A DNA stretch of 43,405 bases from Pseudomonadota bacterium (GTDB taxonomy: Bacteria; Pseudomonadota; Alphaproteobacteria; Acetobacterales; Acetobacteraceae), in assembly GCA_021818505.1 (NCBI GenBank), contig JAKADX010000036.1:1-43405 (forward strand), read 5' to 3'. Within the stretch, counting starts at the first letter, position 1. Every line of letters begins with the position of its first letter. The translations under genes and the position numbers were made by a program. Positions 20,054 to 27,688 of the stretch are shown piece by piece. Under the pieces are notes generated by a model. It saw only the letters and a list, made by a program, of their open reading frames with translations. It had not been told where the DNA came from and did not search any database.

Positions 20054-20067
20054 TTGACGGGTGTCAA
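20054..20067 (-). promoter_or_regulatory. FNR/FixK/Anr-type box upstream of the DUF2252 gene
   Basis: TTGAC-GGGT-GTCAA is a perfect match to TTGAY-N4-RTCAA and a full palindrome in its arms. It is centred about 76 bp upstream of the GTG start at 19984. A TATCAA hexamer on the minus strand (20031-20036) is a possible -10, though its spacing is a few bases shorter than the ideal -41.5 arrangement. The plus-strand fragment begins only 13 bp away, too close for that gene to be the natural target. Confidence 0.65.
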
Positions 20068-20079
20068 TGCTGCGCGATC

Positions 20080-20589
20080 ATGATCAGGCAGGCATTGCGC
20101 GCGTGGATTGGGCGGGGACGCCTGTGTCACCCCGCACAGCCTTCGATGGTCAGGAGACGGCGCGGCGATGCGGGAGACGCTGTTCCAAAGCTCTCAGTTC
20201 TCGTCCCCGTCAAGCAGGCAGTCATCTACGTGGGCGAGCCGAAAGCCGTCGCCCGGTTGGGCGTGGTCGGCAGGGTGCGGCTTGTGGCCAGCGTGCGCGG
20301 CGTGATCGCGACGGATTGCGACGTCGGGGAAGCGCTGGTCGACGCGTCGGTGTTGTTGGGGGCTGATGGAGGATTCCGGATCGCTCCGGAGCCGGCGCTC
20401 ACGGCTACTGTGCTCGTCGGCGTGACACGTACTTTCGAGCAGGATCCGAATTGGGAGATCCGCAGGCTCGCCATCGTCGCGACCCGCGGATTCTCGCCCG
20501 CCGTTGAAGAAGCGACCGCGGCCGTGCAGGCGCTCGATCATTTCGAGGATCTGCTACGGCGCCTGCGGCGCCGGAAAGCGGCGCGATAG
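20080..20589 (+). pseudogene. DUF2254-like C-terminal fragment
   Basis: The open frame gives 169 residues. The last 55 (RTFEQDPNWEIRRLAIVATR, then GFSPAVEEATAAVQALDHFE, then DLLRRL) resemble the end of DUF2254 membrane proteins, where RT, QD, the LSPxxxDPxTA block and a leucine-rich helix recur. The part before it (VRLVASVRGVIATDCDVGEA) could be the preceding soluble domain. The N-terminal membrane helices of that family (normally several hundred residues) are missing, and the region upstream is the DUF2252 promoter. No good ribosome site precedes 20080, and the first 40 residues are Arg-rich. I read it as a decayed or truncated copy; a short expressed soluble protein cannot be excluded. Confidence 0.45.
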
Positions 20590-20796
20590 TATCTGAAACA
20601 CCTCAACGCCGGGATTGGGCGCTCTGCCTTCGACAATCGTGATCAGGTGGCGGCACTGGAGGAGGACAGACAGGGGCGCGGACAGTCACGACGGAGAACC
20701 GCAGACTCTGCTTCGCGATCTGACGACCGCGCAAATGTTGTCCCGGGATGACCGGCCGCCTCGACGTTTCCAACCCCGGCAGCCGGGCTCAACGCT

Positions 20797-21396
20797 CTAG
20801 CCGTTATCCGGTGCCTTCGTCGCAGCGGGCTTTCGGGCGCCGGTCGCAGGGGACAGTGTCTCCTCACGGCCATGGCGCAGTGCCTCGTTGATGCTCACCT
20901 GTGCCGGCTCCGATTCGGCGAGCGCCGCAGTCAACTTTTCCGCGAGAGCGCGCACGAGGTCCGATCGTGCCACGATGCCGACCAGCTTGCCGTCGCGCAG
21001 CACCGGGACTCGCTTGATGTTGCGGTTATGCATCAGGCTCGCGATTTCGCGCGCCGGCGTGGCTTCGGTCACGGTCGCCACGTTCGCGGTCATGGCGGCC
21101 TTGACCTTGTGGCGCTCGGCATGGATGGCCTGAACGAAGCTCGGGCCAAGCTGCTCGCCCTCGGCCAGCATCTCGAGCCAGCGTGACTGTTTCTCGGTGT
21201 ATCCCTCGTGCCAGCGGACGAGGTCTCCTTCGGTCATCATTCCGACGACATGGCCGTCATCGTCGACCACCGGAATGCCGCTTATCCGGTGCTGCACCAT
21301 CAGCTTCACGGCCTGGAGCAGCGTTGTTTCGGGATGCACCGCGACAACGTCGCGTGTCATCAGATCGCCTGCGGTCACCGCGGTCTGGTCCAGCAT
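20797..21396 (-). CDS. Tandem CBS-domain protein
   Basis: The product has 199 residues and is essentially one Bateman module. CBS1 spans about 10-66 (LMTRDVVAVHPETTLLQAVK, ISGIPVVDDDGHVVGMMTEGDL). CBS2 spans about 97-153 (MTANVATVTEATPAREIASL, IKRVPVLRDGKLVGIVARSDLV). A charged linker with an alpha-helical WLEMLAEGEQLG segment lies between them. Such modules bind adenine nucleotides or related ligands and usually sense energy state. No other domain is fused. The start is ATG 21396 (GGGAG nine bases upstream); the ATG at 21468 lies inside the FNR-type box and would be untranscribed from that promoter. The tail of about 45 residues is low-complexity. Confidence 0.9.
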   Translation of the reverse strand: MLDQTAVTAGDLMTRDVVAVHPETTLLQAVKLMVQHRISGIPVVDDDGHVVGMMTEGDLVRWHEGYTEKQSRWLEMLAEGEQLGPSFVQAIHAERHKVKAAMTANVATVTEATPAREIASLMHNRNIKRVPVLRDGKLVGIVARSDLVRALAEKLTAALAESEPAQVSINEALRHGREETLSPATGARKPAATKAPDNG

Positions 21397-21461
21397 CGTT
21401 GCGTCTCCCGCGCCCGGCAGCCCCGGACGTCCGAAACCTAACGCACCCTTCAGCCCTGGGT

Positions 21462-21475
21462 TTGACATGGGTCAA
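21462..21475 (-). promoter_or_regulatory. FNR/FixK/Anr-type box upstream of the CBS-domain gene
   Basis: TTGAC-ATGG-GTCAA matches TTGAY-N4-RTCAA perfectly. A minus-strand TAGGTT (21435-21440) could serve as a -10 with a start near 21428, placing the centre about 40.5 bp upstream, close to the class II position. The chosen ATG (21396) is then about 30 bases into the transcript. Confidence 0.75.
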
Positions 21476-21559
21476 CATCACGCCGGTTCAACGTGCCGCC
21501 TGGGGGCGCAAGGAACGACCCATGTGGGTCGCGCGGTCGCGATTGCGGCCTGTGGGCGG

Positions 21560-22306
21560 TCATGAGGGAAGGACACCGAGGCGCCCCAGGCTGCGGAGAA
21601 TGATGTGCAGTCCAAGCGCGACTTGCGTCACGCTCAACACGACGCCGAAAAGCTGGAGCACGCCGCCCAGCCAGCGCACGACGGAGTGGGCGATCAGCAT
21701 GGTCAGCCAGTCGAGCGCGAGCACGAGCAGCACGAGGCCGGAGATCATGCCCGTGCTCGTGATGTCGGGTGCCAGTGCCATGAAGATGATGACGGCCGCG
21801 ATGCCATAGGGGGTGACGATCGTTGGAAAGGCGAGCGGGTTGAAGGCGAGGGTGAGCGTCGGCGGCTCGGTCCGGTCAGGCGGGCGTGTCCCGCTGTACT
21901 GGCTGAGTACTTGCTGCAGCGCGACGAGAAACAGGATCAGACCGCCGGTGAGCACCAGAACCTGAAGCGGGATCGCAAAGCTGGCGAGCATCCGTCGCCC
22001 AAGTCCACCTGCGATCGCGACCGCCGCCACCGAGAACAAGAAGGCCCGGGTGGCCAGCCGGCGCCGGAAGCGTGCGTCCGCATGCTGGGTCATCGCCACG
22101 AATGGCCCCAGAATCTTGACGGGTCCCAGCATCAGGAAGAGCAGCGCGAACATCATCTCCCAGTCCACCGGCTGGGCGACCGGGGTGTTGGCGCCGTCGG
22201 CGCGCGCAGTGTCCGATGCGAAGGCGAGCACCGGCGCGCCAAGTGGGAACGAGAAGGTCGGCAGGAGCCATGCGGCCAACGTGAATGTCCGTAACGCTCT
22301 GCCCAT
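21560..22306 (-). CDS. MarC family (UPF0056) integral membrane protein
   Basis: The product has 248 residues. After a hydrophobic N-terminus (RTFTLAAWLLPTFSF, possibly a signal or first helix) come the MarC-type segments: FALLFLMLGPVKILGPFVAM, LATRAFLFSVAAVAIAGGLG, LVLTGGLILFLVALQQVL, FNPLAFPTIVTPYGIAAVII and a final VVLSVTQVALGLHIIL helix. The PxxxPTIVTPYGIA block is the clearest family mark. MarC proteins have no settled function; an early link to multiple antibiotic resistance was not upheld. The start at 22306 is preferred because it begins the hydrophobic leader; the frame is open to 22375. An FNR-type box lies 81-94 bp upstream, between this gene and the divergent 173-residue gene. Confidence 0.85.
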   Translation of the reverse strand: MGRALRTFTLAAWLLPTFSFPLGAPVLAFASDTARADGANTPVAQPVDWEMMFALLFLMLGPVKILGPFVAMTQHADARFRRRLATRAFLFSVAAVAIAGGLGRRMLASFAIPLQVLVLTGGLILFLVALQQVLSQYSGTRPPDRTEPPTLTLAFNPLAFPTIVTPYGIAAVIIFMALAPDITSTGMISGLVLLVLALDWLTMLIAHSVVRWLGGVLQLFGVVLSVTQVALGLHIILRSLGRLGVLPS

Positions 22307-22386
22307 CGTTGCAAGTTCCCGTGATATCACGCACCGTACAAACGTGAGGGACGCAACGAAGTTACGCCCCCTCATGCGTCGCAGTC

Positions 22387-22400
22387 TTGACGCAGATCAA
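22387..22400. promoter_or_regulatory. FNR/FixK/Anr-type box in the marC / 173-residue-protein divergent region
   Basis: TTGAC-GCAG-ATCAA matches TTGAY-N4-RTCAA perfectly. It lies 67 bp before the plus-strand ATG (22467) and 81 bp before the minus-strand ATG (22306). On the minus side TAACTT (22359-22364) is at the class II -10 distance; on the plus side no good -10 is seen at that distance. It may serve either or both genes. Confidence 0.7.
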
Positions 22401-22466
22401 GGTATCTTCTCGCCGGGTTCGCTGGAGTCCGCGGAACTTCGTCGTCGAGATCAAGAGGAGCTCGCC

Positions 22467-22988
22467 ATGAGCAGCAGCGCTGCGCCCGCCCTGTCGGTTC
22501 ATGCGCTGTTCGCGGAGCGTGATGAGAAGCGGCGTCGCGAACGTGAGGCGGACGAGCTGCTGAGACAGAAGCAGCAGGAGGAACTGGCAGCCTTCAGGAA
22601 GCGTCTCGACGAATTCGAGCTTACCGACGAACGCATCGCGGCGTTCGCCGGACGGGTCACGAGTGCCTTCGAACGCGGCGAGACCGAGCTGATGATCAGC
22701 TCGTTCCCGAGCAGCTTCTGCACCGACAATGGTCGCGCCGTGAACAACGCCGATGTGCCGCCGATCAACAGGGGAAAAGCGGAAGAGGCCGGGGCGCCGC
22801 GGGAGCCGGAGTGGCTCGCCACGTTGCCAAGGGGCGTGCGCGTGGTCTACGAGTACTGGGAGAAGAACCTCAAGCCCAACGGGTTCGGTTTCAGCGCGCG
22901 CGTCATCAATTTCCCTGGTGGAATGCCCGGCGATATCGGTCTGTTCGTGTCCTGGCCAAAAAGCCTGGCGGACATGGAGCACAAATAG
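22467..22988 (+). CDS. Hypothetical cytoplasmic protein with N-terminal coiled coil
   Basis: The product has 173 residues. The ATG at 22467 has an excellent ribosome site (GAGGAG six bases upstream). Residues about 15-60 are strongly charged and heptad-like (AERDEKRRREREADELLRQK, QQEELAAFRKRLDEFELTDE), a likely coiled coil. The middle contains VTSAFERGETELMISSFPSS and a flexible loop. The C-terminal third is a compact-looking domain (VRVVYEYWEKNLKPNGFGFS, ARVINFPGGMPGDIGLFVSW). No signal peptide or membrane segment is present. I do not recognise the family. Its position behind an FNR-type box in the same block as the other boxed genes suggests a role under low oxygen. Confidence 0.75.
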   Translation: MSSSAAPALSVHALFAERDEKRRREREADELLRQKQQEELAAFRKRLDEFELTDERIAAFAGRVTSAFERGETELMISSFPSSFCTDNGRAVNNADVPPINRGKAEEAGAPREPEWLATLPRGVRVVYEYWEKNLKPNGFGFSARVINFPGGMPGDIGLFVSWPKSLADMEHK

Positions 22989-23150
22989 CCCGCGCGGTGT
23001 CCCGCGACCGGGAAGCGTGCTTGGTGTCGCTGACGTCATGATCCTGCATGTAGGGACAGGTCGCGGGGGTGGCGGTGCCGGCGCGGTGACGCGATTGCCC
23101 GGCTCGCGATTCCGTGCTCACCATCGCGCCGCCAACGCGAGGGTGGGCAC

Positions 23151-24122
23151 ATGAACATCTGCATGGTCGGCTACGGCATGATGGGCGTCTGGCATTCCGA
23201 GGCGCTTCTGCGTCACGGCGCTGTGCTGCATACTCTTGTCGGGCGCCGCGGCGACGCTGCCGCGGAGTTCGCCGCGCGCTACGGCTACCGGCGCTGGACG
23301 CTCTCGCTGGCCGAGGCGCTGGCGGACCCGGCGATCGATGCGGTCATCCTCGCCACCCCGAGCGACCAGCACGAGGAACAGGCGATCGCCTGCCTGGAGG
23401 CGGGAAAGCACACGCTGATCGAAATCCCGATCGCCATGAGCCTCGCCGGCGCCGAGCGCGTGGTGGCTGCCGGCGAGCGCAGCGGCCGGATCTACGGCCT
23501 CAGCCACCCGATGCGCTTCCGGCGTGAGCGCGTGGCGCTTCTCCGGCGCATCGCCGAGGGGGAGGAGCATATCCGCCACATCGCAGGCCGCTTCTTCATC
23601 AAGCGGCTCGTCAATATCGGCGCCACCGGTTACCGGCGAAGCTGGACCGACAATATCCTGTGGCACCATTTCTGCCACTTCGTGGATCTCGGCATGTACC
23701 TGTTCGACTTCGCGCCGGTCGAGCGCGTGCAGGGCCATCTCGGCCGGCTGCATCCGACCACCGGCATCCCGATGGAATGCGTCGTGCTCGCCGAGTCCGC
23801 CGCCGACCAGACGCTGCTGGTCCATGGTTCTTACCACGCCGCGTACCGTTTCTACGACAAGCTGATCGTCACCGACCGCGACACGTATTTCTTCGACATC
23901 CTGGCCGGAACGCTGCGCACCGCCTCCGGCACGGTGGCGATGGAGAGCGAGCAGGAGAACGCCACCCACATCATCGCCGACTTCCTCGATGCCGTGCGCC
24001 ACGGCCGCGTGCCGCTCGCTTCCGGCCCCTCGGTGCTGCCGGCGATGCGGGTGTTGCAGACGGTGCAGGACGCGTGGGATGCACGTTACGGCGCGCAGGC
24101 GATTCCGGGGCGGCCTCTGTGA
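23151..24122 (+). CDS. Gfo/Idh/MocA-family NAD(P)-dependent dehydrogenase, LigC-like
   Basis: The product has 323 residues. A Rossmann fold opens it (ICMVGYGMMGVWHSEALL), followed by AVILATPSDQHEEQAIACLE and the EKP-equivalent motif changed to EIPIAMS. The C-terminal domain has RRSWTDNILWHHFCHFVDLG. The EIP motif and the RSWTDxxLWHH segment are what I remember from LigC, the 4-carboxy-2-hydroxymuconate-semialdehyde dehydrogenase of protocatechuate 4,5-cleavage. No ring-cleavage dioxygenase or lactonase gene is adjacent, so the actual substrate may differ. Start at ATG 23151 with GAGGG upstream. Its stop overlaps the next gene's GTG start (GTGA), so the two dehydrogenases are coupled. Confidence 0.85.
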   Translation: MNICMVGYGMMGVWHSEALLRHGAVLHTLVGRRGDAAAEFAARYGYRRWTLSLAEALADPAIDAVILATPSDQHEEQAIACLEAGKHTLIEIPIAMSLAGAERVVAAGERSGRIYGLSHPMRFRRERVALLRRIAEGEEHIRHIAGRFFIKRLVNIGATGYRRSWTDNILWHHFCHFVDLGMYLFDFAPVERVQGHLGRLHPTTGIPMECVVLAESAADQTLLVHGSYHAAYRFYDKLIVTDRDTYFFDILAGTLRTASGTVAMESEQENATHIIADFLDAVRHGRVPLASGPSVLPAMRVLQTVQDAWDARYGAQAIPGRPL

Positions 24123-25087
24123 ACCGCTTCAACGTCGTTGTGACCTCGCCGCAGCTTGCCGCCGAAGCCGTGGCGGTGCTGGAGCGGGTCGGCTGCGCAC
24201 TCCACTACCTGCCGCCGTACCCGTCGGGCGCAGCGGTGGCGGAGCTTGCCGCGCGTGTCCAGGCCGATGCGATCCTCGCACGCCAGGGGCCGGTGGACGC
24301 GCAGGCAATCGCGGCGTCGCCACGGCTGCGCATCGTCGCGCGTCACGGCGTCGGCGTCGATGAGGTCGATCTCGCCGCTGCCGCCGCGCGCGGGGTGATG
24401 GTCACGAACACGCCCGGTGCCAACAGCGTGGCGGTCGCCGAGCACACACTGGCGCTGATTCTCTCTCTGGTGAAGGAGATCAAGCCGCTCGGCACGCGCA
24501 TCGCGGCCGGTCTCTGGCGCGATCCGGGAAAGGGCGCGCGGGACCTGGCGGGGTTGCGGCTGGGTCTGGTCGGCTGCGGTTCAATCGGGCGGGAGGTGGC
24601 GCGCCGCGCCGCCGTCTTCGGAATGACTGTCGCCGCTGCCGACCCGGCCCTGCCGCCGGACGGCCTGCCCGGCATTGCGCGTGCGGCGACGGTGCTGGCG
24701 CTGGCGCGCGACAGCGACGTGCTGTCGGTCCATGTCCCGCTGACGGTTGCCACGCGCGGTCTGGTGGGGGCGGTGGTCCTCGCGGCGATGCCGAGCGGCG
24801 GATTCGTCGTGAATACCGCTCGCGGTGGCATCGTCGACGAGTCGGCGCTGCTCGCCGCGCTCGAATCGGGGCAGATCGCGGGCGCCGCGCTTGATGTCTT
24901 TGCTACCGAGCCGCCGCCCCTGGGTTATGCGCTGCGCGACGATCCGCGCGTGCTGGCGACTCCGCATGTCGCCGGCAGCACGCCGGGCGCGCTGGTGAAC
25001 ATGGGCCGGGCTGCGGCCGAGTGCATCGCGGCACTGCTGTCCGGCGGTACCGTGCCGCCCGAGCGCGTCGTGACAAGGGCTTCATGA
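24119..25087 (+). CDS. D-isomer-specific 2-hydroxyacid dehydrogenase
   Basis: The product has 322 residues, a usual size for a single-unit NAD-dependent 2-hydroxyacid dehydrogenase. Visible motifs are ARHGVGVDEVDLAAAAARGV, TPGANSVAVAEHTLALIL, the NAD-binding GLVGCGSIGREVARRAAVFG, VVNTARGGIVDESALLAALE (active-site Arg), DVFATEPPP (active-site Glu) and a final TPHVAGSTPGA containing the catalytic His. It resembles the phosphoglycerate/hydroxypyruvate-dehydrogenase group but lacks an ACT domain. It starts at GTG 24119, overlapping the LigC-like gene's stop. The pair probably acts on related hydroxy- or oxo-acids; the substrate is not readable. Confidence 0.9.
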   Translation: MNRFNVVVTSPQLAAEAVAVLERVGCALHYLPPYPSGAAVAELAARVQADAILARQGPVDAQAIAASPRLRIVARHGVGVDEVDLAAAAARGVMVTNTPGANSVAVAEHTLALILSLVKEIKPLGTRIAAGLWRDPGKGARDLAGLRLGLVGCGSIGREVARRAAVFGMTVAAADPALPPDGLPGIARAATVLALARDSDVLSVHVPLTVATRGLVGAVVLAAMPSGGFVVNTARGGIVDESALLAALESGQIAGAALDVFATEPPPLGYALRDDPRVLATPHVAGSTPGALVNMGRAAAECIAALLSGGTVPPERVVTRAS

Positions 25088-25132
25088 TCCGGTCGCTTGC
25101 GCGGCGCGCGCGGCGCGTGTAGCGCCCGCCGG

Positions 25133-26695
25133 GTGCCGATCCGCTCGTTTCCTCCTCTCGGCGCCCTGACCGGCGTCCGCGCCGACCTCGCCGCCGCCGT
25201 GCTCGGCGCGGTCAGCGCGCTGGCCCTGCCGCCCTTGCACCTGCTGCCGCTGCTGCTGGTCGCGGTGCCGGGTCTGCTCGTGCTGCTCGATGGCGCGGCC
25301 ACCATCGGGGACGCGGCGCGGCGGGGCTTCTGGTTCGGCTTCGCGCTGCACCTGTTGGGCCTCTACTGGGTCACCGAGGCGATCCTGATCGAGGCAGCGC
25401 GCTACTGGTGGCTGGTGCCCCTGGCGGTGCCGGCGCTGGCGGCGGTGCTGGCCCCCTTCATCGCCGCGGCAACGGCCCTGGCCTGGCTCGCGCCGCGCGG
25501 ATGGCGGCGGGTTCTGGCGCTGGCCGGCGCGTGGGTGCTGGCAGACCTGGCACGGCAGTTCGTGGGGACCGGCTTCCCCTGGAACCCCTGGGGTGCGGAC
25601 TGGGCGATCCCCGGCGCGCTCGGCACCGTGATGCTGCAACCGGCGGCCTGGATCGGCGTGCCCGGGCTGACGCTGCTGACGCTGCTGTTGGCGGCGACGC
25701 CGGTGCTGGGACGGCGAGCGATGGCGCTGGGGGCCCTGGGGCTGGCGGCCTGGGCGGGGTTCGGCCTGTGGCGGAGCTCCGCGGCACAGCCGCGCCCGCC
25801 GGGGGTGGTGGCGGTGATCGCGCAGGGCGACATTCCGGAGACGGAGAAGCACGACATGCGCCACGCGGTCGCAAGCTTCGACCGCTACCTGACGCTGACC
25901 AGAGAAGGCCTTGCGCGCGCCGGCGTCGGCTTCCCGAACGACAAGCCTGTGGTGGTGTGGCCGGAATCGGCCAGTCCCTTCGCACTGCCCAACGATGTCG
26001 GCGCCCGCGCGGCACTGGCGGAGGCCGCGGGTGGCGTGCCGGTGCTGGCGGGGACGGTGCGGTTCGACGCAATGGAGCATCCCTACAACAGCCTCGCCGC
26101 CATCACCGGCCCGGGAATGCCGGAGTGGATCTACGACAAATGGCACCTCGTCCCGTTCGGCGAATTCTCGCCCGGCTGGGTGCCGCTTGCGGTACAACTG
26201 GTGCCGGGCGGCGGCTTCGTCGCGGGTCCGGGGCCACTGACGCTGCACATCCCCGGGTTGCCGCCGGTCGGGCCGCTGATCTGCTACGAGGCGATCTTTC
26301 CCGGGCAGGTGGACGCGCGGGGCGACCGGCCGGACTGGCTGGTCAACGTCACCAATGACGCCTGGTTCGGCAATTCGGCCGGCCCTCGCCAGCACCTCGC
26401 GGCGGCCCGGCTGCGTGCGGTGGAGGAGGGGCTGCCTCTGGTGCGCGCCGCCAATACCGGCATCTCGGCGGTGTTCGACCCGTACGGGCGGGAAGTGGCA
26501 CGGCTCGGCCTGGACCGGACCGGAACGGTAGTGGCGGCGCTGCCCGGACATTTGCCGCCGACGCCGTTCGCGCGCCTGGGCCTGTGGATCCCGACCGGGC
26601 TGGGCGCGGTGAGTCTGGCGGTGGGGCTGGCGTCACGGGTACGCCGGCGTGTTCCAGGGGCTGAGACGGTTTCCGCCAAACGTAGAAAGTGTTGA
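25133..26695 (+). CDS. lnt: Apolipoprotein N-acyltransferase
   Basis: Lnt adds the third acyl chain to the N-terminal Cys of lipoproteins in the inner membrane. The product has about 520 residues. Six to seven membrane helices fill the first 220 residues, with the family segment FVGTGFPWNPWGADWA. A nitrilase-type domain follows with its triad in VVWPESASPFA (Glu), IYDKWHLVPFGEFSPG (Lys) and PLICYEAIFPG (Cys). A further helix closes it. The start is uncertain: no strong ribosome site precedes GTG 25133, and a TTG at 25097 is the other candidate. It is 45 bp downstream of the hydroxyacid dehydrogenase and 73 bp upstream of the XRE gene, a neighbour it often has in Acetobacteraceae. Confidence 0.95.
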   Translation: MPIRSFPPLGALTGVRADLAAAVLGAVSALALPPLHLLPLLLVAVPGLLVLLDGAATIGDAARRGFWFGFALHLLGLYWVTEAILIEAARYWWLVPLAVPALAAVLAPFIAAATALAWLAPRGWRRVLALAGAWVLADLARQFVGTGFPWNPWGADWAIPGALGTVMLQPAAWIGVPGLTLLTLLLAATPVLGRRAMALGALGLAAWAGFGLWRSSAAQPRPPGVVAVIAQGDIPETEKHDMRHAVASFDRYLTLTREGLARAGVGFPNDKPVVVWPESASPFALPNDVGARAALAEAAGGVPVLAGTVRFDAMEHPYNSLAAITGPGMPEWIYDKWHLVPFGEFSPGWVPLAVQLVPGGGFVAGPGPLTLHIPGLPPVGPLICYEAIFPGQVDARGDRPDWLVNVTNDAWFGNSAGPRQHLAAARLRAVEEGLPLVRAANTGISAVFDPYGREVARLGLDRTGTVVAALPGHLPPTPFARLGLWIPTGLGAVSLAVGLASRVRRRVPGAETVSAKRRKC

Positions 26696-26768
26696 CGAAC
26701 CGAGACGATTGGATTAACCCTTACGCAACCGCTGGGCGTTGCGTCCGGCCGAATCGGTGACGGATCTG

Positions 26769-27215
26769 ATGAGCGACAACCCCGAGGGCAGTATCGGCCG
26801 GCCGCGCCCAGATGCGAGGGACGTGCATGTCGGAGCGCGGTTGCGCGAACGGCGGATGCGGTTGGGCATGTCGCAGGAGCATCTCGCGGAGAGTGTCGGA
26901 GTGTCGTTTCAGCAGATTCAGAAATACGAACGTGGCGTGAACCGCATGGGCGCGTCGCGGCTGTACGAATTGGCACGTGTGCTCGGCGTTCCGCTGGACT
27001 TCTTCTACGCTCGCGGCGACGGCGACGTGCCGCGCACCCGCCCGTCGCTTGGCTGGGCCGAGGCCGGTCAGGAGCCGTTCGGCGAAATGTCCGAGACCCA
27101 GCGCGAGGCGCAGGAACTGGCGCACGCCTTTTCCCGTATCACCGACAAGCAGGTCCGCCGGCGGGTGCTCGACCTGGTGAAAACGCTCGCCCCGGCATCC
27201 AACGGCGACGAATAA
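26769..27215 (+). CDS. XRE-family transcriptional regulator
   Basis: The product has 148 residues. A helix-turn-helix of the Cro/C1 type spans about 20-77 (VGARLRERRMRLGMSQEHLA, VSFQQIQKYERGVNRMGASR, LYELARVLGVPLDFFY). The remainder contains a small C-terminal helical region (ITDKQVRRRVLDLVKTL). Alphaproteobacteria widely carry this small regulator (the PhrR/PraR-like group) near lnt. The start is ATG 26769; there is another in-frame candidate at 26739. A TTGACG at 26692-26697, overlapping the lnt stop, might be its -35, but I see no good -10. It converges with ptsN across 14 bp. Confidence 0.9.
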   Translation: MSDNPEGSIGRPRPDARDVHVGARLRERRMRLGMSQEHLAESVGVSFQQIQKYERGVNRMGASRLYELARVLGVPLDFFYARGDGDVPRTRPSLGWAEAGQEPFGEMSETQREAQELAHAFSRITDKQVRRRVLDLVKTLAPASNGDE

Positions 27216-27229
27216 TAAAGCAGAATTCC

Positions 27230-27688
27230 TTAAGAAATATCCAACTCGGCAAGGAACCGATCGCGCAGGGCCGCGGCGGTCGGCGCCTGTCGCAGCGCGG
27301 CGGCCGTGGCTGGGTCGCGCAGGCGACGTGTGCCGGCGGCGAGCGCCGCAAGGTGCTCGGCACGCGCGGCTGGCGGACCGAGCAGCACGAATGCCAGATC
27401 GACCGGCCGGCCATCGACCGCGTCGTAGTCGACCGGCCGCTCCAGCCGCGCCAGGAACGCTGCCGTGGCGGCAAGCCGCGGCAGTTGCGCGTGCGGCACG
27501 GCGATGCCGGCGCCGACGCCGGTGGACCCCAGCGCCTCCCGCGCCGTCAACGCCGCCGCGATCTCGCCGGGTGGCAGGTTCAGGGCGGTGCCGGCGCGGC
27601 GGGCCAGTTCCTGCAGCAGGCGCGGCTTGTCGGCGGCGCGCACGCCGAGGAACACATGCGCGGGCGGAAGCAGGGCGGCGAGCGTCAT
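27230..27688 (-). CDS. ptsN: PTS IIA-like nitrogen-regulatory protein (EIIA-Ntr)
   Basis: The product has 152 residues. It is one PTS EIIA type-2 domain with the phospho-accepting His66 in GAGIAVPHAQLPRL. EIIA-Ntr is not a sugar transporter component: it is phosphorylated through PtsP/NPr and regulates other proteins, and in E. coli its unphosphorylated form is known to bind the KdpD kinase and TrkA. Here the ATG at 27688 overlaps the kdpE stop (ATGA), making ptsN the last gene of the kdp operon. Elsewhere ptsN usually sits beside rpoN and hpf, so a second copy may exist in the genome. The sequence is somewhat divergent from canonical PtsN. Confidence 0.88.
   Translation of the reverse strand: MTLAALLPPAHVFLGVRAADKPRLLQELARRAGTALNLPPGEIAAALTAREALGSTGVGAGIAVPHAQLPRLAATAAFLARLERPVDYDAVDGRPVDLAFVLLGPPAARAEHLAALAAGTRRLRDPATAAALRQAPTAAALRDRFLAELDIS

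Noticed and set aside
20590-20796. Possible small genes between the DUF2254-like fragment and the CBS gene
   Set aside because: Only Arg-rich short frames on either strand; no ribosome site or motif seen.
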